A DNA stretch of 64,000 bases from Mallotus nudiflorus (lineage: Eukaryota > Streptophyta > Magnoliopsida > Malpighiales > Euphorbiaceae). The notes under the pieces are model-generated. The model made no database searches, was not told the origin of the DNA, and was given only the letters and a program-made list of their open reading frames with translations. Below, one piece after another: positions 34,091-44,672 of this stretch. The translations under genes and the position numbers were made by a program. The stretch is taken from the NCBI GenBank assembly GCA_947683625.1, contig CANTUR010000647.1:124001-188000 (forward strand). Reading direction: 5' to 3'. Each line of letters begins with the position of its first letter. The stretch's first letter is position 1.

Positions 34091-35389
34091 GCATCAAAGG
34101 AACTTCCATGATTTGTGGATATTACTAACTATCTCATTAGTGGTGTTTTTCCTTATGAGTCAAATTATCAACAAAGGAAGAAATTTTTGCATGATATTAA
34201 ATTCTACTATTGGGAGGAACCTTTGTATTACAAGAGATGTGCATATGGGTTAATTTGGAGATGCATTCCTAAAGATGAAGCTCAAGATGTTTTGAAACAT
34301 TGCCATTCCTTGGATGTTGGATGACACTTTGGTGCAACAAAAATGACATCTAAGGTATTACAATATGGTTTTTGGTGGCCAACTTTACTTAAAGATGCTA
34401 GAGAGTTTGTTCTTATATGTAATAGATGTCAAAGAACGGATAATATTACTAAGAAACATGAGATGCCTTTGAAAGGAATCCTTGAAGTCAAGCTCTTTGA
34501 TGTTTGGAGTATAGATTTTATGGGTCCATTTCCTAGTTCTTTATGCTACAAGTACATCTTGGTCTTGGTAGATTATGATTCAAAGTGGGTTAAAGCAATA
34601 CCAACCATTACTAATGATGTTAAGGTTGTTAATAACATGCTTAAGAAAATTATTTTCCCAAAATTTGGCACTCCTAAAGCATTGATTAATGATGGAGGTT
34701 CCTATTTTTATAATCATGAGATTGAGGCTCTCTTGAAGAAATATTGAGTGACACACAAGGTTACTACTCCATATCACCTACAAACAAGTGGGCAGGTTGA
34801 GGTAAGTAATAGAGAGATTAAATGGATCTTAGAGAAAATGGTGTCTTCTTCATGAAAGGATTGCACATTAAAGCTTGATGACACTTTATGGGCATATAGG
34901 ATAGCCTTTAAAACCCCAATTGGCCTTACTCCTTATCAGTTAATATACAGGAAGTAATGTCATCTACCTATTGAACTAGAGTATAAAGCATGTTGGGCAA
35001 CAAGGGCTTTGAATTTTGATTTGCAGAAGGTCGGTAGGAAGAGGTTACTTCAACTTAATGAATTGGATGAGTTAAGAATGAATGCTTATAAGAATGCAAA
35101 GTTATATAAAGATAGTACTAAGTTGTGGCAATATAAGCATTTATATAAGAAGGAATTTCATATGGGTGAGTTTGTTCTCCTTTATAATTCAAAATTCAAG
35201 TTATTTCTAGGAAAGTTGAAGTCACGATGGTCGAGTTCTTTTATAGCTATTAAATTTTATCCTCATGGTACGGTTGATATTGCAAATGCAAAAGGGGAAA
35301 TCTTCAAGGTAAATGGACATCATCTCAAGCCTTACCTGATCGATGAAGCAATTACTCCAAGCCGCTCTATCTCTCTATCTACACCCTAA
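34091..35389 (+). pseudogene. Integrase of Athila element B (triad intact, stops present)
   Basis: Zinc region: KHCHSLDVG, stop, HFGATKMTSKVLQYGFWWP, then CNRCQR. Catalytic core: VWSIDFMGPFPSSL (Asp at 34,514), KALINDGGSYFYNHEIEALL (Asp at 34,691), and after a stop SGQVEVSNREIK (Glu at 34,799), so all three acidic residues remain. C-terminal part 35,009-35,389: LNELDELRMNAYKNAKLYKD, LLYNSKFKLFLGKLKSRW and NGHHLKPYL. Stops at 34,322, 34,745, 34,854 and 34,956. The reading frame is otherwise well kept. Confidence 0.9.
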
Positions 35390-36360
35390 TTAAATGAAGG
35401 TGCAGTCAAGCTATAGACCTTTCAATTTAGCATGGTGAGATTACCACATTTTTATTTTTGTAATTATATTATATGTCTCTATTTTACATGCTTTTATTTC
35501 ATAATTATTTCATTTTAGTTCATTTTTTTTAGTTAGAGTTATTACTTTACATTTTTACACTTACTAGCTTTATTAATCATATTACTTTTGAATTTAGATT
35601 AATTTCTTTTATTATGTAGCTCATTTTGTTTAATTTTTAGATAATATGTCTTAACATTATTTTTGAATGGAAGGTGACGAGTCATCACACATTGACGACT
35701 CATAATAGAAAGGTAAGGTGACGAGTCATCACATGTTGATGACTCATAACAGAAAAGTAAAGTCACAAGTCATCACACATGGACGACTCACCACAGCATG
35801 TGTTAGTGCTGAGTTGACACAATGGTGCTAACTCATGCCTCCTTCCTCACTAATTCCTTAACACATATATACATTTATAACAACCATACTTTAATTAGTT
35901 TTCTTTGTTACACATCTTTCATTATTATTTCATTTATTTTATTCTATTTATTCCCTAACCAAATACAATTTTTAGAATTGAAAAGTTGTTTCTTTTCCAA
36001 GAATAATAATTTCCTTTCACATTCTTACATGCCTTTTCATTATGCCATACACACCTAATCTCTTACACCCCTACTACACCTATATATACACCCTTTTTAC
36101 TACTCATTTTTATATCTATTGTCTTATTTAATATCTCATACATTTTTGTTTCCTCTTTATTATATATATATCTCTCCTCTTCCTTCTTTTTTATATTCTC
36201 TTCTTTACACATTTGCATTTTGGATCTCCCTTTTATTATAAACCCTAACCGAATCACCTCCTTTTTCTCTTCCTATTTTCTTTGTTCTTATTTTCCATTC
36301 TCATCTCTTACTCTCTACACATCTCTACACTTCTAACTTCAATCAAGTAAGATTCTTAAA
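35390..36360 (+). promoter_or_regulatory. Region upstream of the ATHILA ORF with palindrome repeats and TATA-like sites
   Basis: Non-coding. At 35,674-35,800 the motif GTGACGAGTCATCAC occurs three times (35,674, 35,718, and a weaker GTCACAAGTCATCACAC at 35,763), each followed by a GACGACTCA- or GATGACTCA-type half. This is the same motif family as in LTR B (28,823-28,965). Downstream lie TATA-like stretches (35,865-35,880, 36,081-36,092, 36,158-36,172) and a long pyrimidine-rich leader (36,165-36,360) before the ORF. The layout resembles the LTR promoter. I infer an internal promoter for the ORF at 36,361. Confidence 0.5.
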
Positions 36361-37587
36361 ATAGGTAAGACAATAGGTTCATCTTCCAAAAGACCACACA
36401 TTGAGGAGGAACAACAAGAGGAAGAAGAAGACCTTTCATAAACATACAAGGCCAAATTTCCAATCCTTTCCCATTAAGAAGGTGCAAAGTTCACAACCAT
36501 CAAGTTCATGAAAATAATGAGTTATAAGTGTATCCCTAACTCTCTTCTAAATGAAGTGGGTATGCTTAAATCTTTTAATCAATTATTGACACAATGTGGC
36601 CTTAACAAGTTTGTTTCTATGCATGAAGATACCAATATGGAATTAACTACAGAATTTTATACTACTTTGGATGTTAATGCTGAAAACTCACAAATTCTAG
36701 AGTTTTGCATGCAAAGGAAGAAACATCAACTTACTTACACTTTCATGCAATGTGTCTTTGGCTTTAAAAAGGATGGGTTTTATGATCCCCCATCTTCTTT
36801 TAGATTGAATGAGTTTTTGACATTTGTAACTGGTTTGCAAACACCATTTAATTCTAGGAAAGGCAAGGCTATGTTTATCAAGGATTTGAAATATTGGTTG
36901 CTACATAAAGTTCTTGCATGTGTCATTTTCCACAAAATCGAGTTCAATCTTATTTTTGCACAAGAGTTGTTCTTAATGTGGTGCATTCACAATAAGAAAC
37001 AAGTCTCTTAGACTTATTGGATATTTAACCAATTATTGACTTGTGCTTCACACAAAGATGCACCTCTAACTCATGGACATGTGATTACTATTGTTGCAAA
37101 GGCTTTAAATCTTAACCTTGATAACTATACTCGATTTTTTGAGTGTTGTTATTTTATAAAGCAAGCTTTTATAAAAGGTGAAGTGGTGGATGTTGCATTT
37201 CATTTGATTCCCGCTCGTTCACGTTCTTATTGGAGAGGTATTGAGAGACCACCACCGGTTAAGGAACCTCGATAAGAGGCAATAGAGGAGAGTGATCCAG
37301 AGGAGAGTGATTCGGAGGAGGAATTACCACAATATACACCATTCAGTGATGTTCCTCTCCTAACATATCCCATGTAAGGGGAAGCTAATGGATCTTTACA
37401 TGCAGCTTCCTATTTGGGATCAAATTCTAGATACATAAATTAATATGTAACATCAACTCAATGAGATAGAGTTTCACAACCAATAGCTTGCTCATCGGCA
37501 ATGAAGATGGAGTACAAATTGAATCAATTTTTTGCTTACTCTAGATATCATATTGATTCTCCACCTCCTACCCCTATAGATGACTAA
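36361..37587 (+). pseudogene. ATHILA-family ORF downstream of integrase (env-position ORF)
   Basis: A single frame of about 408 codons with no frameshift. The first codon, ATA at 36,361, stands where ATG is expected (ATA-GGT-AAG, then GSSSKRPHIEEEQQEEEED). The conserved part is open at 36,508-37,011: NSLLNEVGMLKSFNQLLTQC, TTEFYTTLDV, KKHQLTYTFMQCVFGF and DGFYDPPSSFRLNEF. It continues to 37,275 (HGHVITIVAKALNLNLDNYT) and ends in an acidic stretch (EESDPEESDSEEELPQ). About seven internal stops. The family is the Athila ORF that sits in the position of a retroviral env. I see no signal peptide or membrane span, so a surface-protein role is not supported. Its biochemical role is unknown. Confidence 0.8.
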
Positions 37588-37628
37588 GGGAGTACTTCTT
37601 TCCTTTCTTTACTTTTGGTTTTATCATA

Positions 37629-37665
37629 TTGGGGACAATGTGTCATTTTAAGTGTGGGGGAAAGG
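37629..37665 (+). other. Upstream polypurine-like motif of element B
   Basis: TTGGGGACAATG followed by TAAGTGTGGGGGAAAGG. It closely resembles the true tract at 40,238 but lies 2.6 kb before the 3' LTR, right after the ATHILA ORF. Confidence 0.6.
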
Positions 37666-37802
37666 ATATTAGTAGTATATTATTAGTACATCTTTAGTAT
37701 ATATTTGGGATATTGTGTGTGTTTTATGTTTATATTTTTTATCTATTTTGCTAATTTGCATTATCATATATTTCGTTATTCTCTTTTATTTAATAAGTAG
37801 TT

Positions 37803-39346
37803 TGATAATTGCATTTTACTATTAAAAACTACACTCTTTAGTCTCTTTTTAATTTAATAACATTTCATTTTAGTTGCATAATTTTCCATTTTATGCATAA
37901 TAATTGATAAATTTAGCATTTAGAAAATATTAGGACATTTAAATAAAATATAGATATAATCATGCATTAATTAAATAAATTGTGAGTTTTATATTTTTTG
38001 TCTAATTTGTATATTATTCTCAATGAGTTTTTATTTTGGCTGCAGAAAATTAAAATATCAAGTGTGCAATGCTGAACAAGAGTCAAAATCAAGAAAGTCA
38101 AAGAATAGAACACAGGCATGCAAAATTCAGGCTTAAAGAATGTAGGGCCATGCAATGCCATGCATGGCCGTGCCAAGAAATGAAGGACAAAGCACACAAC
38201 CGTGCAAAGCATCACACGGTCGTGCCATTAGAAGGCATGCAAGATGCACAGCTATGTAAGGCATGACACGGCCATGTCATCTTTGCATTACAAAATGGCA
38301 CGACCATACTCATGGGCATATGGCCGTGTCATTCTTTCCTATACTTGTGTACAATCATGCATAAGGTAACATGGCTGTGCCATTCTCTTTACACAAGTGT
38401 GCATGGCCATGCAAATCCAGCTATGCTTGTACATTTAAGGAATTTCCACTCTGACGCATGCATCACATGCAACCCTATTTCAGAGGATATAAAAGCATCT
38501 TAAATGGGGGTAGCAAAAAGGAGAGGAGGTAGAGAGAACATAGTAAAATAGAGAGAGATAGAGAGACAGAGAGATGGAGAAGAGGATTGAAGAAATAGAG
38601 ACACGAAATAGAAACTATTTCTCCAGATTTTTTTCTTATATTCATTTATTCCTGTCTTTAATAATTTACATTATGTGTAACTAAACTCTTTTAGAGTTTG
38701 GATTCATATAGCTAGGATTACTACTTGTTTGGATATTGTTTTATTACAATTAATTATCATCAGTCAATTTCTCAAGTTTTGCTTCATTAATATTATGTTT
38801 AATTTAGTCTTGATTAAATGCATGTTAGTGGATAAATTTATGACAATGAAAGTTGCATGATTTGTAGCTCATAAAACCTGTGATTCTTAGGACCCTTAAT
38901 CACGAAAGTAGACAAGACCTTAGGGGATTAATAGATTGTTAAGGAACTTAATAAACCTGAGTATTTCATTAAACCATGAGAATAGGTTGTGTTTGCTTTA
39001 GGTATGCCTGAGTGACTTTGAAAGAAGCCTTAGGAATTTATGAACAACCTACCCTTGACTGAGATTTATTAACTGAATTAACGAAATCCTATAATTCAAG
39101 CAAGTGCCTAGTGAATTAATCCAATCTCTAGTTTTTAAATCCTAAATTTCTTTAGATATAATCTGTTTACATTAGCATTCTATTTATTTATTAATTTAAT
39201 TTTCCAATTTAAAATCATTCATTCTATTAGCTTGTAAGAGATAATATCACACTTAATGCTAGAATTTCTCATCTCCTTATAGGAACGATACTCACTCATC
39301 ATATATTACTTATAATGATCTGTACACTTGTGAAAACCACTCAACA
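37803..39346 (+). mobile_element. Solo LTR C of the A family, nested in element B
   Basis: Homologous over its full length to LTR A (2,435-3,971), from TGATAATTGCATTTT to CACTCAACA. No PBS or coding sequence follows. Flanks TAGTT (37,798-37,802) and TAGCT (39,347-39,351) form a target duplication with one mismatch if the end is placed at 39,346. It contains the palindrome array (38,130-38,420) and TATA box GATATAAAAG (38,485-38,494). It lies in the 3' non-coding part of B, between the two polypurine-like motifs. Confidence 0.8.
38130..38420 (+). repeat. Palindrome array in solo LTR C
   Basis: Variants of GCATGGCCGTGC, ACACGGTCGTGCC, CATGGCCATGC and GGCCGTGTCATT at irregular 30-50 bp spacing, matching the array in LTR A. 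It is followed by the TATA box at 38,485. Confidence 0.65.
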
Positions 39347-39351
39347 TAGCT

Positions 39352-40237
39352 ATCTTATTAGTCTTTTTTTATTTTTATTAAGGTTAAGTTTTATGTTATG
39401 TTGATGATTAGTTTTCAATGCTCAATTGATAAAAGTTTAAAGTTTCATTTAGTATAAGTTTTAAGTTTATCTTTTTATCTCTTTTTATTATTTCTAAGAT
39501 CTAAAGAATGCTTTAGTCAACTTACTAACTATGCTTAAGGCTAAAATGGTAAATATTTAAGCTTAGGTTTTCTAAGAGATTTAAGTAGCCTTAGGGAAAC
39601 TATAGCCATAATACTTATGAAACGCACTTTTCAATAATGGATGAGGACTTAAAAAAAAAGTAAATAATGCTTATGATGTGATGCATCTTGAGTAAGTTGT
39701 GTGTTATTAAGTATGCTCCTTAGTTACATTCATTCAGAAAGAGATGTGTAATATAATAAGTAGATGTATTTCAAGTAAGTTATGTGTAATTGAGTATGCT
39801 ACTTAGTTGCATTCATTCGGAAAGAATACATCCAAAAAATATATTTATATGTCTATGAATAAAAATGTCTAAAAATGCCATGAGAAAAGTAAGTTGTTAT
39901 GTATGTTTAACATTGTCTTAAGGGTTGCTTTTGCTTATAGAATCCTAAGTTTGAAGAATGACTATTTTGGTTAAGTATCTTGGTTAAAACTTTGACTTTG
40001 CATCCTTGATTTTATTGTTAGTAAATTGAGATAAATTGGTAAACTTAATGCTTATACTATGAAACTTATTTGTTTTATCATTGTTGAGCATTGAAAGTTT
40101 AATTATTGAATCACCCTTTTCTAACTTCTTTCATGATTAAAATAACTTAATAAGGTGACTACATTTGTTTGGAGAAGATGAAAATTTTTTTTTACTTTTC
40201 CACGAGGATTTTTTCTTGCTTGAGGGTAAACAAGGTC
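39352..40237 (+). other. 3' non-coding part of element B
   Basis: AT-rich, no open frame. It contains an imperfect tandem duplication with a unit of about 85 bp (39,676-39,745 and 39,760-39,830; shared words AAGTATGCTCCTTAGTTACA and CATTCATTC-GAAAGA). Confidence 0.6.
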
Positions 40238-40253
40238 TAAGTGTGGGGGAGTT
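40238..40253 (+). other. Polypurine tract of element B
   Basis: TAAGTGTGGGGGAGTT directly before the 3' LTR, preceded by TTGAGGGTAAACAAGGTC. This is the usual Athila tract. Confidence 0.85.
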
Positions 40254-41663
40254 TTATATAATGCAAATATGCATAGTTCTTTAAGGTAGTTTAGTTTTAA
40301 TTTTATTTGATTTTTGGTATATTCGTGTGTTTATTTAGTTATGCAAGTGTTATCTTTATTTATTTTATTCTTATGGTTGATTGTATGTTTTATACATGTT
40401 TTTAGGCCTAAATTATGCATGGAAAGGACTTGGGATTGTTTAGAATGAAGTATGATGCTTTTGAAGTCAAGTTGGAGACTTAGTAAAGAGTTTCGAATCA
40501 TTATCATGGGAACAAGTCGTGATAGAGAGTATTGGTGACGAGTTTTCACTTGGTGCCAACTCATCACAGAAGCTTGTTATGCCAAGCCTTGAAGATTGCC
40601 AGCTCATCACTTGGTACCAACTCATAACAGAAGCAATTGGTGACAAGTCGTCACATTAGGATGAGTCGGTACCAATACACCCTTTCAACACACCCCTTCA
40701 TTCTTCCATCCTTTCAAAGGGACACGAATTGCGACCTTTAGAAACCTATAAATATGTGTGTTTGGTTTTGTTTTAAAGAGAGAATGAACAAGTATTATTA
40801 CTAAGTTTTAGTTTAGAAATCATTGAAAAGAAGTCCTAGTTTTAAAGACTAATTTGAAGAATGACAAAGTTAAGAAGCAAGAGAGGATTATTCTACATCA
40901 AGTAATTCTAGAAGACATAGTAAAGGGTTTTATTCACTCAATCTCTTCTTTATTCATCTTTCTATGTTGTGTTTAACTTTCTCTTGTTGTTTTTTTATCA
41001 TGTATTTTGGCTAAGTCTTTGTATGAGAATTACAATGAAAAATTAAATAAGAACTATATTTCTATCCTTTGCTATTTATGATTTGATTTCAATTAGTGAA
41101 AATTATGTTATGTTTGCTTGATCATCATATGTAACTTGTTAATCAAAATATTTATAATGAGAATTGGAGTAATTTAGTGGATATATAATTAAAATTACTT
41201 GAGAATTGAATATCACTTGAAGATAAGGAATTCATCTTAAAGGAATAAAAAAATTAGTATACTATATTTATTGATTTTCTTTTACCTCTACATTTCCATG
41301 AGAATGAATGTGGATACTAAGAGGAAATACCTTTAATTGACAATGAGAATTGCTATTGAAGACTATAAACTAATTTCCAATCAACACGTTGTATAATAAC
41401 TATGTTCAAAGTTCTTATTAATTCTGAATTGTAAATTCTCTCATGCATATATTTTGTTATAATTCTTATAAGAATTTCTAGTAATTAGTAAGTGAGTTAG
41501 ATTCTTTTTATTTGTTACATTATCTATTACTATCCTATATTACTTTGCCTATTCATTTGAGTATCTATTTGGTTAATACAAAGTTCAAATTCCTGAGTGT
41601 TCGACACCTGACTTACTATATGCTAAGTCTTAAAGACTAGGGTATACAATTTGATCCACCTCA
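40254..41663 (+). mobile_element. 3' LTR of Athila element B
   Basis: 1,410 bp, collinear with 28,543-29,954. The start TG is TT here (TTATATAATGC); the end is CCACCTCA, followed by the target duplication CAATC. Confidence 0.93.
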
Positions 41664-42760
41664 CAATCCTTGAACAATCCCAGAAAAACCTCCTATAATA
41701 CCTTGCCAAACCCAAGAAACTCTGGATTTCAAAGACTATTATTGGTCCAAACCACTCAGGCATTGCTTCAATCTTATGTGGATAAACATGTATGTTATCT
41801 TTAGACCCTAAATGCCCAAGGAATGCTACACTTTCCAGCCAAAAATCACACTTTGAGAACTTAGCATAAAGTTGTTGCTCCCTTAGTGTCTGGAGCACAG
41901 TTCTCACGTGATATACATGCTCATCCATACTCTTTGAATACACCAATATATCATTAATGAAAATAATCAAAAACTAATCCAACAATGGTCTAAACACCCT
42001 ATTCATTAGATCCATAAAGGCTGTTGGTGTATTGGTTAATCTAAATAACATCACCATAAACTCATAGTGGCCATATCGAGTATGAAATGCCATCAAGGGC
42101 TCTCATGCGAGCCATGCAATGTTCCCAAGTAGGAACTGCTCCTTTCCTTGAGCTCTCTATTTAGTTCCTCCTAGGCGTTGATCTCACAACGGCCCTAAGA
42201 ACATTAGCTTCACTGATCCATAACTAATAATTGCTTGACCTCAAGTAGATCTTAGAAAAGAACTATGTACCTTGAAGCTTATAGAAAAAATCATCTATCC
42301 TCATAAGAGGATACTTGTTCTTAACAGTTACCTTGTTCGATTCTTTATAATTAATGCCCAGTCTTAAAGTACCATCCTTCTTCTTCATAAATAGGATAGG
42401 TGCACCCAAGGACAAGTACTGGGTCTTTTAAACCCTTGTCAAGAAAATTTTACAATTGCACTTTGAACTATTTCAACTCTATAAGAGCCATCCTATAAGA
42501 CATCATAGAGATTGGAGCTATACTTGAAAACACATCAATAAAAAATTTAATCTCCTTATGAGGTGGTAAACCTGACAATTCATTAGGGAAGACATCTGAA
42601 AACTCACATGCTATAAGAACATCTGATATAAATGTAGGTTTTATAGTAGTATCCCTGACCAATTCCAAGTATCCATGACACCCTTTTCTTAGCATCTTCC
42701 TTGACGTAATAGTAGAAATAAGATTCTGAGGTGTAGAACTCTTATCACCCACAAACTTGA
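41664..42760 (-). pseudogene. Reverse transcriptase of chromovirus G (left of insertion B)
   Basis: On the minus strand: DVFPNELSGLPPHKEIKFFI and ISMMSYRMALIELK (42,752-42,468). Then come broken RT blocks. The active site follows as FINDILVYSKSMDEH (FIND at 41,950-41,961 in place of FIDD), then LREQQLYAKFSKCDFWLESV, FLGHL and FLGLARYYRRFF. The frame stops at the edge of B and resumes at 28,542. The lost Asp and multiple stops rule out activity. Confidence 0.9.
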
Positions 42761-44485
42761 ACTCCTCTTCACCTAGAATTCTAAAATCACCTCCTTGCTA
42801 TGACAATCCACAACAGCATTATGCTGAGATAACCAGTCCATACCTAGGACTTTTACATCTAACAACAATAAGTCTACAGGTAGCTCTCTACCTTCTACCA
42901 GCATAAGACACCCAAGAACAATCACGTCGATGTCCAATGAATCACTTAGAAGCATGACAACTGGTAAAGGAATTGTCATCGTCATAACTTGCCAACCATA
43001 TTTTGAATCAAAAAAGGGACACAAAAGAATAGGTAGCACCCAGATCAATTAAAAATCTAGCATCAATAAAATATATTAAGAGTGTACCTGCTACCATAGC
43101 ACTGGATGCCTGAGCATCCTGTTGTATGAGAGTGAAGCCTCTAGCGTGGCCTATGCATCTCTGCTAGCTAGTAGAAGCCTATTCAAATCCTCTAGCACTA
43201 CCTTTACCCCCTCTACCTTGCTTTTATTGGGCAACAAACTAAGAAGTGCTTGGGTATTGAAATGGTGATAGCTAAAACTGAGCTGGAGCTATACTAACTG
43301 AAGATGACTGGGGAAACTACTGCTAAAAACCTGAATTGAAAAATGTCCCATCTGTCCACATTAGAAACATGCCCCTATAGCCATATAACACGGTCCTTGA
43401 TAGACTCTCCCATATGTCTAGCAGGCAATGGCTACAAATCCTATGCTATCATATCCAGAACTCTACCCACTGCTACTATTGGTAGCACTTGAACCGAATC
43501 TAACAAGTTTACAAGTCCTACTATGGCCATGTCTACTACTCTTGTAGACTCTCTGATGGGGTCTCTGGCCCTGCTAAATAGATCCTCTGGGCTAACTATT
43601 GGAGCCTATCTCAAACATCGAGTACGGAGTATCCTAATATCCCCTTACTCTAGTACCTCCCATCTAATAGAAATTAGGCATAACTCATTGCCTAATGAGC
43701 TTAAGCTCAATCTCCTTAGCTAGCTCAGTCACTTACTCAAGAGTCAAGCCCATAGTAGGTATCCTAGCAAATGCAGAACCTAATCCAGTAACATTTGTGA
43801 TGACGATAAAATACTAGTCCCTCATCATGTCTTTGGCATATATGGATAATTGAAGAAACTCTCTAGTGTACTCCTCTACTGACCTGTCACCTTTGGAAAT
43901 ATTCATCAGCCAGAGTCTATAACTCATCCTCATCGGCTATGGGCAGAATCATCTCATAAACCACTCTCTGAACTGAGCCCACATGAGTTTACTCATATAG
44001 GGCTCGATCACCTAAACAAACTAATCTAACACTTGTCCCTCAACTAATAACTTAACAATCAGAATCCATTTATACTCGGTGTATATAGTCTGAGTCCTCG
44101 ACTCAATCATGTGAAGAAAATCAAGTAGGTATGAAGTCCCATCAAAGGATATCCTATCAACTTTGGCATAAAACAGGGCTGCCTCTAGGTCTGACATACC
44201 CTAAACTCCCTACTAATATAGAGGCTGCATAGGCTATATAGCCTGGGGTATGGCTATTGCACCTTGTTAAACCTATGGTACAAAAGCAGCTTCTTTAAAA
44301 TCCAAGCCTACAGGTTCCTCATCCTGTAACTCTCTCTGTCTATGGCAACCTACCGCTCCTCTAGGTCTGCCTCTACCTCTACCCCTATGTCTAGCCAGCA
44401 ACTCAAAGGGTAGAATCTTATACTGGTACAACTCCTCATCCTCGACCTCAATAGCCAATGAAGTGACTCGCGCTCTCTTCCTCAT
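42761..44485 (-). pseudogene. Gag and protease of chromovirus G
   Basis: Start ATG at 44,485: MRKRARVTSLAIEVEDEEL, then an Arg/Gly stretch RHRGRGRGRPRG. The capsid part (about 44,200-43,700) is readable with stops: DRISFDGTSYLLDFL, MWAQFREWFMR, SVEEYTREFLQLSIYAKDM and MGLTLEEV-like residues. The zinc knuckle at 43,339-43,380 reads CF, stop, CGQMGHFSIQ with its last Cys replaced by Val. Protease: FLIDLGATYSFVSLFFDSK (about 43,050), then IDVIVLGCLMLVEGRELPVD and VLGMDWLSQHNAVVDC (open 43,048-42,773), typical of chromovirus protease. Confidence 0.88.
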
Positions 44486-44650
44486 TTTGAAAAGAACATA
44501 AATAAACACAATTCAGATAAAAACAAACATCCTAATGGTTACTTGTAATTCTAAAGCAAGGAAGACTTTCAAAGACATAATTGAACATAATTGTTATAGT
44601 AGTTCTAAAGAAAACTCAAACTGTAACAACCTAGGTCATATAATCCTAAA

Positions 44651-44667
44651 CCTAGGCTTTGATACCA
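44651..44667 (-). other. Primer binding site of chromovirus G (initiator Met tRNA type)
   Basis: On the minus strand TGGTATCAAAGCCTAGG, about five bases after the LTR end. TGGTATCAGAGCC is the standard form. Confidence 0.88.
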
Positions 44668-44672
44668 AATTT

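Larger units (their letters stand above)
28543..41663 (+). mobile_element. Full-length Athila element B nested in chromovirus G
   Basis: 13,121 bp between perfect target duplications CAATC (28,538-28,542 and 41,664-41,668). LTRs 28,543-29,954 and 40,254-41,663; PBS of tRNA-Asp type at 29,960; gag, protease, RT, RNase H, integrase, an ATHILA-family ORF after integrase, and a polypurine tract at 40,238. A solo LTR C (37,803-39,346) sits in its 3' non-coding part; without it B is about 11.6 kb. The integrase triad and the RT box survive, but stops are present in every domain. In the first 190 or so LTR positions I compared, about nine in ten bases agree, so B is old. Confidence 0.95.

Noticed and set aside
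36361..37587. Calling the ATHILA ORF an envelope protein
   Set aside because: No signal peptide, membrane segment or cleavage site is visible; only its position resembles env.
37803..39346. Reading LTR C as the true 3' LTR of element B
   Set aside because: The CAATC duplication and the matching LTR pair 28,543/40,254 define B; C matches the A family instead.
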